NCBI GenBank assembly: GCA_020852855.1
Contig: JADZAA010000062.1
Location: forward strand, 1-48,933
DNA length: 48,933 nucleotides
Source of the DNA: Bacteroidota bacterium
GTDB taxonomy: Bacteria; Bacteroidota; Ignavibacteria; Kapaibacteriales; UBA961
Direction of reading: 5' to 3'
Part shown: positions 25,630-35,300 of the stretch, piece by piece
Layout of the letters: every line of letters begins with the position of its first letter
Numbering within the stretch: the first letter of the stretch is position 1
Translations under genes and position numbers: made by a program
Notes under the pieces: model-generated
What the model saw: only the letters and a program-made list of their open reading frames with translations
Told to the model about the DNA's origin: nothing
Database searches by the model: none

Positions 25630-26973
25630 TTAGCAAGGTTTTTCGCAGTTTTTACGGTTGTAAAAATGCCAATTTATGAAAGTTGCGATAAATGTAAATG
25701 CAACAAGCCCGATAAAGAAAGGTTTAGACGAACCTGTCGCTCCTATAATTGCTCCAATTAGCATTGAAAAGATAAAAGGACCGTAAGCCGCTATTGCCGC
25801 GGTCCATCCGATAACGCCGGCCGCCCGGCGCGGATTATCTATAAAAATTATTGGAAATTGACGGAATGTAGACGCATTGCCGATTCCTGTGAAAAAGAAC
25901 AATCCGAACATAACGGCAACAAACATTGGGAATTGTTCGAGGCCGGTCGGGGTTAGCAATCCCATAGTTATCAATACTATGGAGCCAACAACGATTCCCA
26001 ATCCGGTAATAGTCGTAAGTATTGCGCCTCCTGTTTTATCGGAGATGAAGCCGAATAAGACTCGCGACGCCGAGCCGATTAACGGCCCGTAGAACGCATA
26101 CTGCAACGGGTCGGGTGCGCCATCAAATTTACCGTATATAGTTTTTATCATCAATGGGAACGCGGCGGAAAGTCCGGCGAATGTGCCAAAAGTCATAAAA
26201 TAGATTGCCGTACAATACCACGTGTGCTTGTCTTTGAATATATCGAATTGTTCTTTAATCGAAGCCTTTACGGGTATGCTTCGTAGATAATTCCAACATA
26301 CAAAAGTCCATACTACTATGATAGGAACATACCAGAAAGCGGCGCTTTGAAGATAAATTTGCGATGTTCCTATAGCTTCTTTCGTCGCAGGATTTATTTT
26401 TGTGAAGAGTTGCGGCACTCCCACCGTTGCCACGCCAAGCATAACCGGTGTCATAAACTGCGCAAGCGAAACGCCAAAATTGCCTATGCCTGCTTGTATT
26501 CCAAGTGCCGTTCCCTTTAGTCGCTTTGGAAAGAATAAATTGGTGGACGGCATGTGCGACGAAAAGTCGCCGCCTCCGAATCCTGCGGTAAAAGCCAGTG
26601 TCATAAATACCCAGAATGGAGTCGCGGAGTTCATTACGGCTAAGCCTAAACCAATACATGGGATAATTTTAATCGCCTTTGCAAAAGTAATGATATGGCG
26701 CGTTCCGTAAATCGGAAGAAGGAAAGTGTGAATAATTCTTAAAGTTCCTCCGGCAAGGCCGGGCATTGCCGCAAGCCAAAATAATTGATCTGTGGTAAAA
26801 TTAAATCCTATACCCGGTAATTTTACAACGATAGCACTTACCATAAACCATGTTGCAAAAGAAATAGTAAGCGATACAGTCGTAATAATTAAGGACTTCC
26901 AAGCGATTTTTTTTCCTTCTCGCTCCCAGAAGACATTATCTTCCGGCTCCCATTTTGGTAGCCAAGTTCCCAT
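25630..26973 (-). CDS. narK: NarK/NarU-type nitrate/nitrite transporter (MFS)
   Basis: A 447-residue, 12-helix major facilitator of the nitrate/nitrite porter family. The first nitrate signature region is GFGGGDFSSHMPSTNLFFPKRLKGTALGI, and the substrate-binding arginine is expected in GGTLRIIHTF of helix 2, as in E. coli NarK. This protein is closest in pattern to the E. coli NarK/NarU branch (nitrate/nitrite antiport). It has an extended polar N-terminus of about 25 residues. It is the second of two adjacent, clearly different NarK-family genes (35 bp apart), a pairing known for a symporter plus an antiporter. Direction of transport cannot be proven from sequence. Confidence 0.9.
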   Translation of the reverse strand: MGTWLPKWEPEDNVFWEREGKKIAWKSLIITTVSLTISFATWFMVSAIVVKLPGIGFNFTTDQLFWLAAMPGLAGGTLRIIHTFLLPIYGTRHIITFAKAIKIIPCIGLGLAVMNSATPFWVFMTLAFTAGFGGGDFSSHMPSTNLFFPKRLKGTALGIQAGIGNFGVSLAQFMTPVMLGVATVGVPQLFTKINPATKEAIGTSQIYLQSAAFWYVPIIVVWTFVCWNYLRSIPVKASIKEQFDIFKDKHTWYCTAIYFMTFGTFAGLSAAFPLMIKTIYGKFDGAPDPLQYAFYGPLIGSASRVLFGFISDKTGGAILTTITGLGIVVGSIVLITMGLLTPTGLEQFPMFVAVMFGLFFFTGIGNASTFRQFPIIFIDNPRRAAGVIGWTAAIAAYGPFIFSMLIGAIIGATGSSKPFFIGLVAFTFIATFINWHFYNRKNCEKPC

Positions 26974-27008
26974 AGCAGCTTTTTGATTTAGTTTAATTTT
27001 CTATTAGT

Positions 27009-28511
27009 TTATTTGTTAATTGCATCAAATTTCCCTATCGTATGCGGCGCTGCCGTATCTCGCATTTTGGTAATTATATGGTGCATCCACCACAAGCATA
27101 TTATAGATACGCCCCATAAGAATATCCACATACTTGTCCACAGCCCTGTCCAATTCAACAAGTAGCCGAAAACGATAGGAGAAACAAAACCGCCCAAGCC
27201 TCCAAGCACTCCTACCATTCCGCCAACGGCACCGACTTCATTCGGAAAATAATTGGGTATATGCTTGTAAACCGCCGCCTTGCCTATGCCCCATATTATG
27301 CCTACAAGGAAAATAAAGAACGTTGCCACCCATATACTTGCGTGGAACACTATATTTGTTGTTCCTTTGGCTATTATTTGTTTCTTTAATACTTTATCGC
27401 CAATTTTTACGGTTGGCTCCTGCCAAGCTGTTTTATGGGGCAGCGCAGCGTTATCTTCGCCGTTTATTTCGTGGGCGGTTGGATGTTTAATCAATGTATA
27501 ACTCATATCGTCAATTTTTACCAAACTGTCCGAAACATAAGTAACAGACCCAGCCCTTTTTGCCATAATTCCCTCGCCCGGGGACGTTATTGTCATTTTG
27601 GGAATAATCAGCAAAAAGCAAAAAACTATTGACGTAATGAAAATCCAATACATAACTTTGCGCGCACCGAACCTATCGGACAGCCAGCCGCCTAACGCTC
27701 TGATTAATCCGGATGGCATGCTGAATATTGTAGCCAACAGACCGGCAGTTACCAGTGATACCGAATATACATTCAGATAATATGGCACAAGCCACTGCGA
27801 CAAAGCGACAAAACAACCAAAGACTAAATAATAGTACAATCCAAAGCGCCAAACCCTTACTTCTTTCAACGGTTTAAGCATTTCAGTGAATTTTTTATTC
27901 GCTGCAAATTCAGATTTTCTATTTTTTGTAAACAGCAAGAAAATAATACCCATTATAGCCAAAGCAGCTGCATAAATCTGAGGTAATTGTCTCCAATTTT
28001 CCAGATTTGCGCCATTATTAGTAATTTCTTTCAGAAGAGTGGGAGCCACGAGCGTAGTAATCCCGGCACCAAAGTTCCCCATTCCAAATATGCCTAAAGC
28101 AGTCCCCTGCCATTCTTTCGGGAACCACATAGACGTAGAGGCAATTCCTATTGAGAAGCCTACTCCGGCAAGCCCAAAGCCCAAACTACACAAAGCAAAA
28201 GACAAAAAGTCGTTAGCATAGCTCATTAAGAACATTGGTATGGCGCAGAAAAGCAACAATCCGCCCATCATCCATTTTCCGCCGTATTTATCTGTCCATA
28301 TTCCGCCGTGTAGCCTGAATATAGAGCCGCTTAGCACCGGCAATGCTAAAAGCCAGCCTACTTGAACGGGCGACCATTTAAATATTTGATTATCCGTTAA
28401 AAATGCAACAAATACACCGTTGAACATCCACGCTGCAAAACACACCGTAAACGCAAGCGTATTAAGGAATAAGATTCGGTAGGACAATCCGGTAGCAGAT
28501 TTTTGTTCCAT
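27009..28511 (-). CDS. NarK1/NasA-type nitrate/nitrite MFS transporter with an extra extramembrane insert
   Basis: A 500-residue MFS protein of the nitrate/nitrite porter family. The signature GFSIGIASTSMWFPKEWQGTALGIFGMGNFGAG is at residues 117-149. The MFS motif WTDKYGGKW appears after helix 2, and a second such motif (WLSDRFGARK) is near 275. It resembles the NarK1/NasA (proton symporter) branch more than E. coli NarK. An unusual block of about 80 residues (306-388) lies between predicted helices 9 and 10, therefore probably outside the inner membrane. It contains a V-K-I-GDKVLKKQIIAKG hairpin that looks like half of a biotinyl/lipoyl-type barrel-sandwich fold, without an obvious attachment lysine. 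The gene is separated by 233 bp from the upstream membrane-protein gene. Confidence 0.87.
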   Translation of the reverse strand: MEQKSATGLSYRILFLNTLAFTVCFAAWMFNGVFVAFLTDNQIFKWSPVQVGWLLALPVLSGSIFRLHGGIWTDKYGGKWMMGGLLLFCAIPMFLMSYANDFLSFALCSLGFGLAGVGFSIGIASTSMWFPKEWQGTALGIFGMGNFGAGITTLVAPTLLKEITNNGANLENWRQLPQIYAAALAIMGIIFLLFTKNRKSEFAANKKFTEMLKPLKEVRVWRFGLYYYLVFGCFVALSQWLVPYYLNVYSVSLVTAGLLATIFSMPSGLIRALGGWLSDRFGARKVMYWIFITSIVFCFLLIIPKMTITSPGEGIMAKRAGSVTYVSDSLVKIDDMSYTLIKHPTAHEINGEDNAALPHKTAWQEPTVKIGDKVLKKQIIAKGTTNIVFHASIWVATFFIFLVGIIWGIGKAAVYKHIPNYFPNEVGAVGGMVGVLGGLGGFVSPIVFGYLLNWTGLWTSMWIFLWGVSIICLWWMHHIITKMRDTAAPHTIGKFDAINK

Positions 28512-28714
28512 TTGAGGGCAATGTGCGAAATTTAATATAATAAGGCGTAGAATATATTAAAATATTCTTGAGGAAGAAATCTCCAAATTACAATAAGTAT
28601 GGGCTAAAAAGCCGATTAGGAGTAAGGTGCGGAATAATAAAAATCGCCAATATTTACATTGCGGGAAGAAGCAGGCGGCGATAATTTACAGTATAAACGA
28701 CGATTGCAATGTGT

Positions 28715-28752
28715 GGAATAAAGCCCCGAACAAATTGTCGGGGCTTTATTCC
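28715..28752 (-). terminator. 15-bp perfect hairpin between the small membrane gene and narK genes
   Basis: GGAATAAAGCCCCGA (28715-28729) pairs with TCGGGGCTTTATTCC (28738-28752) around an 8-nt loop. The stop codon of the 148-residue ORF lies inside the 3' arm. No U-run follows on the minus strand, so it may act as an attenuator or an mRNA-stabilising element separating narGHJI from narK expression rather than as a full terminator. Confidence 0.5.
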
Positions 28753-29192
28753 GGCTTAAAAATCATTCTTCCTTTGTCTTTGTATTTATCGGTATATCTT
28801 ACTTTATACTTCCCATCTGGTACCTTAATACTGTCTTTCGACACCGGATGGAAAGTGTTGCAACATCGGTATTTTACTCCGTCCGCCTCGTACTCGAACT
28901 CTATCCCCTCGCCTCGGCCAAAGACGTTGCAATAGCCGATTGTAATTCCTTCCGTAAATTTCGGCTCGTTCAGCAGAGAAGTTTCAAATACAAATTCTCG
29001 GGAAACAATAAAAGTCGCCACAACCAATAGGAACAAAATGCAAGCATTGATAATTCGCCTTATACGAGTTTCATGGCGAATTACCCTGTATAGATTGTAA
29101 ATTATACCGCCACATAGCAATACGAGCAAAATTGCTTTTACAATCTGACTTGTCAGCAGTTCATCGTCGGTAACAATGCTAAGAAGCAACAT
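28746..29192 (-). CDS. Small two-helix membrane protein of unknown function downstream of narI
   Basis: A 148-residue protein I do not recognise by name. Two hydrophobic helices are seen (about residues 15-38 and 47-66). They are followed by a polar, beta-rich C-terminal domain (75-148) with a Cys-Cys pair in YRCCNTFHP and a lysine-rich end. With two helices the C-terminal domain should be on the same side as the N-terminus. The pattern loosely resembles DUF3592-like proteins. The ATG follows the narI stop by 2 bp, so it is co-translated with the nitrate reductase genes. An accessory role in assembly is plausible but is inference only. Confidence 0.6.
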   Translation of the reverse strand: MLLLSIVTDDELLTSQIVKAILLVLLCGGIIYNLYRVIRHETRIRRIINACILFLLVVATFIVSREFVFETSLLNEPKFTEGITIGYCNVFGRGEGIEFEYEADGVKYRCCNTFHPVSKDSIKVPDGKYKVRYTDKYKDKGRMIFKPE

Positions 29193-29194
29193 AA

Positions 29195-29923
29195 TCAGTT
29201 ATTTTTGGGGCGCTGCAATGTCCAAGGCGTATCGGCACTTCTGACCTCGCGCCGATTCCAATACCAACGTACTTGTTGATAAGGCCGCCATATATAATGG
29301 AACGGAACAACCAAGAAGTGAATTAGTCGCGAGAACGGTATCAAAGCAATTATAACAAATGCCGTTATGATGTGTAATTGAACCGGCCAAGGCAACATTA
29401 TCACCGAAGATGTATCCGGCTCGAACATAAAAATTGAGTATAGATAAGGCGCAAGTAATGAAGAAAACCATGACGAGCCCCATCTGAAATTATACGCAAC
29501 CCAAAGTCCGGCAAACGTTTGCGTGATTAACAGCAAGTAGACTATCATATCCATTTTATTCGTAACAAACCTTAATCTCGGCGTAGTGTATCTTCTGATG
29601 AATAAATTCACCAGGCCTATAAGCATACTGATACCGAACACAAATCCGGTAATTTCAAGTATCATCAAGCGAACCGGCTGACTGTTCCAGGCCAATACCG
29701 AACGTGGAAACAGAAATGAAATAAGGTGACCGGTGAATACAACCACCACGCCCCAATGGAACGGTGCCGAACCATAGAATAATCTTCTGCCTTCCAAAAA
29801 TTGCGACGACAGCGACGACAGTTGAAATCCTTTTTTGGTATATCTGTAAATAGACCCTACCAAAAACATCGCAAGAGCCACGTAAGGCAAAGCGATAAAG
29901 AAGAAATCATTGAAAATTTCCAT
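29195..29923 (-). CDS. narI: Respiratory nitrate reductase gamma subunit NarI (diheme cytochrome b)
   Basis: A 242-residue five-helix membrane subunit that takes electrons from quinol (or delivers them, if the enzyme runs in reverse) and passes them to NarH. The four heme ligands are visible as His56 and His66 (in FHWGVVVVFTGH) and His184 and His202. These match the E. coli pattern 56/66/187/205 almost exactly, including the 18-residue spacing. The length is slightly longer than in E. coli owing to a basic C-terminal tail. It lies 68 bp after narJ and 2 bp before the small membrane ORF. Confidence 0.95.
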   Translation of the reverse strand: MEIFNDFFFIALPYVALAMFLVGSIYRYTKKGFQLSSLSSQFLEGRRLFYGSAPFHWGVVVVFTGHLISFLFPRSVLAWNSQPVRLMILEITGFVFGISMLIGLVNLFIRRYTTPRLRFVTNKMDMIVYLLLITQTFAGLWVAYNFRWGSSWFSSLLAPYLYSIFMFEPDTSSVIMLPWPVQLHIITAFVIIALIPFSRLIHFLVVPFHYIWRPYQQVRWYWNRREVRSADTPWTLQRPKNN

Positions 29924-29992
29924 ATTACTGCATGGTTTTGTTATTACTTTGTGTTGTTATTTCCCGCAATCTTACAGCGTAGAGTTGCGCTG

Positions 29993-30802
29993 TTATTTGT
30001 CATCGCTTTCGATAACCATTTCTATTTCGATGCTTTCGCTGAAATCCTTAAAATACTCGTTACTTGGCGCACCGCTCGACGTACCGCAACTTTCCCCCGC
30101 ATTCTTTGTATCAATTAAAAATGCGGGTGCGTCGTCCGCTTTCTTATCAACCTTGAAGTATGTCAAGATATCTGCGTCGTAGTAGAAATCACGTTTAAGA
30201 AACAAAAGCAACGTTTCCAAGAGATCTTTATAAGCATCTCTGTATTTTGCCGAAAATTCGATGACAGTTTTCAAGTGTTTCTTATACAACTCGTCTTTTT
30301 TTTCAATACGTTGCGGTGCGAATTCAGATATCATTTTCACAACCGCCGGAATGACAAGTTTTGAGGCTATGTCATCTCGCATAGTTCCATTGGTCATTTT
30401 TGAAAGCAGATTCAGAACGTTCGGTAAATTATCGGCAAGCTCCGTATTGCAAATATTATTTGCTTCGCGATGCTCTTTATTAAGATTCACAAGAAGCTGT
30501 CCGCGCTTGTAGTCTTCGCCAAAAAGCACATAGCCAATGTCTAATGTGGTTATAGCCTGCACGTCGAACGAGCGCATATATAATTCCTGCATTTCGCTTA
30601 TCGACGATTCGCTTACGAAATCCATGAAATTTTTCATAGACTCTTCCGTTTCCGCAATCTCCGATTTGAGTTTTTCGTGAATCGAAATTATCGCGCTTTT
30701 ATATGCTTCGTCTTGCGGATATTCAAACAATTGCGACAGAAGCCCGTAAATTCCATATTCGGATCTCGCGCAACCATTTAGAATTTCATCTTTATTCATC
30801 AT
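29993..30802 (-). CDS. narJ: Nitrate reductase assembly chaperone NarJ
   Basis: A 269-residue all-helical TorD/NarJ-family chaperone that holds NarGH in the cytoplasm while the molybdenum cofactor is inserted. Recognisable features are LLSQLFEYPQDEAYKS near residue 22, DIGYVLFGEDYKRG (about 92-105) and ELADNLPNVLNLLSKM. The C-terminal 35 residues are acidic and less conserved. Position between narH (15-bp gap) and narI is the canonical one. Confidence 0.92.
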   Translation of the reverse strand: MMNKDEILNGCARSEYGIYGLLSQLFEYPQDEAYKSAIISIHEKLKSEIAETEESMKNFMDFVSESSISEMQELYMRSFDVQAITTLDIGYVLFGEDYKRGQLLVNLNKEHREANNICNTELADNLPNVLNLLSKMTNGTMRDDIASKLVIPAVVKMISEFAPQRIEKKDELYKKHLKTVIEFSAKYRDAYKDLLETLLLFLKRDFYYDADILTYFKVDKKADDAPAFLIDTKNAGESCGTSSGAPSNEYFKDFSESIEIEMVIESDDK

Positions 30803-30817
30803 TTTTTTGTTTTGAGA

Positions 30818-32368
30818 TTAAATGCCGCGGCGTATTTTACTCTTGAAACCGAATCCGATTTCTCCCTTTGCGTCGCCTGTGAAATCCATCATTTCTATCG
30901 CTTGTTCGCGATGTGCGGGAGGTATCACAAAGCGGTCTTCAAATTTAGCAAGTGCCGTTAAATAGAAAACTCCTTCTGCTTGTTCGGCGGTCAGTCCGGC
31001 ATCTTTAAGAACTTCATCTGCTTTTTGGTCGCTTACGTCGCCTACCGTTGCACGACGGCGGTGTATTCTTACGGCCATAAGTTTTTTCCACTTGTCTTTT
31101 ATCAACTCTTCATCGCCCGCGCTGAACATATTGGCGAGATATTTGAGCGGGAATCTAACTTGGTCCAAAGATCCCCAAAGCTCGGCTGTACTTGTGTCGT
31201 AAAGCCAATTATCGTCCCAATATTTGGCAATCGGGTTCATTTTTGCTGCTTGCTCCTTATTATCCACTTGCTTCAATGTTGCCATAACCGGAAGAAGCGG
31301 CGGAACATAGAAAAGCATCGGCAATGTTCTGAACTCGGGGTGCAAAGGCAAAGCTAAATTCCACTCTTTTACGTATTTGTAAACAGGTGAATTTTGAGCT
31401 GCGTGAATAGTCGAATCAGCTACGCCGTTCTTTTTGGCCTCTCTGATAACTTCTTCGTCGAACGGGTCCAAAATAAGGTCAAGATGTCTGTTTATCAGGT
31501 TGGAGTCGTCATCGTGTATGGCACTTTCAATTTTGGAAGCATCGTAAAGCAATACTCCCAAATACCGAATCCGCCCTACGCAGGAGTGCATACAAGCGGG
31601 CGCAAGGCCGGCTTCAATTCTTGGGAAGCAAAGAATACATTTTTCCGATTTTCCTGTGTGCCAATTATAGTACGATTTTTTATACGGGCAGGCTGTAACG
31701 CACATTCTCCATGCGCGGCATACGTCTTGATTTATCAGGACAACGCCGTCCTCGCCTCTTTTGTAAATCGCACCCGACGGACACGACGCAACGCAAGCAG
31801 GATTCAAGCAATGATTGCATATACGCGGCAAGTAGAAAAATGCCATTTTTTCGAGTTGGAACATTACTTCCTGTTCCGTTTCGGAAAGATTCTGAAAGTT
31901 AGGGTCGTTTCTGGCAAAATCCGGCGACCCGCTTAGATCATCGTCCCAATTCGGACCCATTTTAATATCAATCGGATCGCCTGTTATCAACGAAACCGGG
32001 CGCGCCGTAGGCTGGTCGTCGCTTTCCGGTGCTTCGATTAAATCAAGGTATTTATATGTAAAAGGTTCGTAATAGTCATCTATTACAGGCAAGTTGGGAT
32101 TGTAGAAAATATTGGTCAATCCGCGTCTTTTGCCGGCACCTTTCAGCGTAACTTTCCCGTTTCTTTTTTCCCAGCCACCTTTGTAAATTCCCTGGTCTTC
32201 CCATTTTGTCGGATAGCCGGTGCCGGGCTTTGTTTCCACGTTATTCCACCACATATATTCAGCCCCTTTGCGGTCTGTCCATATATTTTTGCATGCTACC
32301 GAGCATGTATGGCACCCGATACATTTATCGAGGTGGAAAACCATCGAGACTTGCGAGCGAACATCCAT
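30818..32368 (-). CDS. narH: Respiratory nitrate reductase beta subunit NarH
   Basis: A 516-residue iron-sulfur electron-transfer subunit. The cysteine groups are CIGCHTCSVAC (16-26), CNHCLNPACVASC (184-196), CRAWRMCVTAC (217-227) and CILC...CMHSC (244-263). Trp220 replaces one cysteine in the third group, as in E. coli NarH, giving one [3Fe-4S] and three [4Fe-4S] clusters. There is no Tat signal, so with NarG it should face the cytoplasm. It is 16 bp after narG. The same subunit type is also found in cytoplasmic nitrite oxidoreductases (NxrB), so direction of catalysis is not fixed by this gene. Confidence 0.96.
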   Translation of the reverse strand: MDVRSQVSMVFHLDKCIGCHTCSVACKNIWTDRKGAEYMWWNNVETKPGTGYPTKWEDQGIYKGGWEKRNGKVTLKGAGKRRGLTNIFYNPNLPVIDDYYEPFTYKYLDLIEAPESDDQPTARPVSLITGDPIDIKMGPNWDDDLSGSPDFARNDPNFQNLSETEQEVMFQLEKMAFFYLPRICNHCLNPACVASCPSGAIYKRGEDGVVLINQDVCRAWRMCVTACPYKKSYYNWHTGKSEKCILCFPRIEAGLAPACMHSCVGRIRYLGVLLYDASKIESAIHDDDSNLINRHLDLILDPFDEEVIREAKKNGVADSTIHAAQNSPVYKYVKEWNLALPLHPEFRTLPMLFYVPPLLPVMATLKQVDNKEQAAKMNPIAKYWDDNWLYDTSTAELWGSLDQVRFPLKYLANMFSAGDEELIKDKWKKLMAVRIHRRRATVGDVSDQKADEVLKDAGLTAEQAEGVFYLTALAKFEDRFVIPPAHREQAIEMMDFTGDAKGEIGFGFKSKIRRGI

Positions 32369-32384
32369 AGTTGTTTTTGTATTA

Positions 32385-35300
32385 TTACCAAACTAATTTT
32401 TCCATTTTCTTCACAATTACGTGAGTGTCGCGTTGAGGAGCGATAGGTCCCCAATAATTGAAATGATATGAGAATTGGCCATATCCGCCGCTTAAGTAAT
32501 TAGGCTTAAGGTGGGTTCTGGTAACGCTGTTATGTCCGCCGCCCCTCTTATTGCCTCGCAATTGCGATTTTGGGATGCCGACGGTCCGCTCGGGTACGTG
32601 ATAAACTATGCAACTTCCCGGTGCAATTCTCGAACTGACGCAGGCTCTTGTTACATATACGCCGTGGTCATTATGCACTTCAACCCAATCATTGTCTTTT
32701 ATGCCCAATGTTTCCGCGTCTTTTTCGCTTAACCAGCACGGCTCAATTCCGCGTGAAAGCGTAAGCATTCTTATGTTTTCCATATACGTAGAGTGTATGT
32801 GCCATTTGCCGTGCGGCGTCAAGTAGTTCAGAGCCAATGCTTTGCCGCTTTTCCAAGTTTCGCGCAAATCGCCATAGACTTCCGGGCGCGGCGCAGGCTT
32901 GTATGTAGGCAAATGCTCGCCGTGGGCAATGTACAATTCATGGTCAAGATAGAAATGCTGCCTTCCGGTCAAGGTTCTCCACGGCACCAATCTTTCCACA
33001 TTGTAAGTATAAGCGGAATAAGCGCGTCCGTCGTTCATCAAGCCCGACCATAGCGGCGACGTGTTATACCTTCTCGGCTGTGCCAGCAGGTCTTGATAGC
33101 GCAATCTTACGTCTTTGCTGCCTTCGCCCAAATCAGCCAATTGAAGCCCCGTTTTCTTTTCCATATTTTGATAGGCTTCATAATTCAACTTGCCGTTTGT
33201 CAATGTCGAAAGATTCAGGATAGCATTGCATACCCATTCGTCTTCTTGGATTGACGGCAATGTCTTGCCTTCGTATTTTCTCTTGGGAAAATGATTCGAC
33301 GCACACATATCGTCGTATTCTTCCTTGCAGAAATAGTGATTGCCGTGTGCGCCAAGCCCCTTTTCCCTGATACCTTCGCCAAGAGTAATAAACTGCTCGT
33401 AGAGTTTTGTATAATCTCTTGTAACAACCGTGAACTTAGGCATTGTTTTGCCTGGTATCGGCTCACATTCGCCCTTATACCAATCCTTAATTTTAGGCTG
33501 AGTTATTTCGTCTGCCGAATCGTGCGATAACGGTGTCATGATAATATCTTTCATCGGCTCTGAAAAATATCGTTTTGCCATTTCGCTGGTTGCTTTGGCG
33601 ATATTTTTGAAAATATCCCAATCCGTTTTCGACTCCCAAACAGGCGCAATAGCCTGACCAAGCGGATGAATGAACGAGTGCATATCCGTACTGTTCATGT
33701 CTGCCTTTTCATACCAAGAAGCGGCCGGCAATACTATGTCCGAATAAAGTGCCGAGGAGTCCATTCTGAAGTTAAGGTCGACTATAAGGTCTAATTTTCC
33801 TTCAGGAGCTATTTCGTGCCACACAATTTCTTCGGTACGCTCGTCGGAATCTTTCGAGATTACGTTGTTCTGCGTTCCCAAATAATGCTTTAGCGCGTAT
33901 TCAGTTCCCTTCATACTGCCGTGTATGGCGTTTCCGCGCCAGATATACCAAAGACGCGGGAAGTTTTCTTCGGCATCAGGGTCATTAATGGCAAACTGCA
34001 ATTTCCTGTTTTTCAGTTGCTCTACCGTGTAATTCACAATATCGTCATTCGATTTCGCACCGCTTTTTTCTGCGTCTTTAACCAAATTCAACGGGTTTTT
34101 GTTAAACTGCGGATAATACGGCATCCACCCGTTCCTTACGGACATAAAGATGCTATCGGCAGTGTGTTTTCTGGTTAAGTCATTATCGGGAACGGCGTTG
34201 TAATGCGAGTGCCGTCCATCGTAACGATATTGGCAAGTGTTGATGTAATGCCAAAGCGGGGCTTGTTGCAATCTTGCCGTAGGTACCCAATCTTTGGCGA
34301 AAGTAACACCGCCCCATGAATCAACGGGTGCGAGTTTTTCCTGACCTACATAGTGATTTAATCCTCCGCCGTTTTTGCCTACGCAACCGGTCAAAGCCAA
34401 TGCCATTGCCGCAGAACGGTAAATTAAGTTGGCATGATACCAATGATTGATTCCGGCTCCGATAATAACCATACATTTTCCTTTGGTTATATCGGCTGTA
34501 TTTGCCCACTCGCGAGCGAATTGGAGAACCGTTTTCGAGTCTATTCCGGTGAATATTTCCTGCCAAGCCGGTGTGTATGAAGCGTCTTTATCCGTATAGT
34601 CTTTGGGATATTGCCCTTCGAGACCTCTGTCTACGCCGTATTGTGCCATCAGCACATCGTAAATAGTCGCAACCGGAACTTTTCCGTTCTCCGTGTCTAT
34701 GTATTTTACGGGAACTCCTCGGCTATATTTTTTATCCAATCCGAACTCTACGAACTCGGTTTGAAGTACGCCGTCATTATTTTTAATAGTAGTCAGAACG
34801 GGGTCGAACGCCATTTCGCTTTCGCTACATTCCAGCTTCATGTTCCATTTTCCGCCGTTTTTCTCCCATCTATGCCCCATTGCGCCTTTCGGCACAACTA
34901 ATTCGCCTGTTTTATCATCAATATTCAGGAATTTCCACTCGCTGTTCTCAATATCTTTCCATTTGGAAATTTCACCCGCTCTTACAAGCCGTCCCGGAAC
35001 GTAATGGTCGCCCTCTTTATCCAAATGTATCAAGAACGGGCTGTCCGTGTATTGCTTTACGTAATCAATAAAGTAAGGCGTTTCCTTGTTATGATGGAAC
35101 TCTTTCAAAATCACATGAGTTACCGCCATCCAAAAAGCATTGTCCGACCCGGGATGCACAGGCACCCATTGGTCGGCGTATTTGCATACTTGGCTGAAAT
35201 CGGGAGAAAATACCACGGCTTTTGTGCCGTTATGACGCGATTCCGCAAAGAAATGGCAATCGGGCGTTCTTGTCATATTCAGGCAAGCACCCATATCCGC

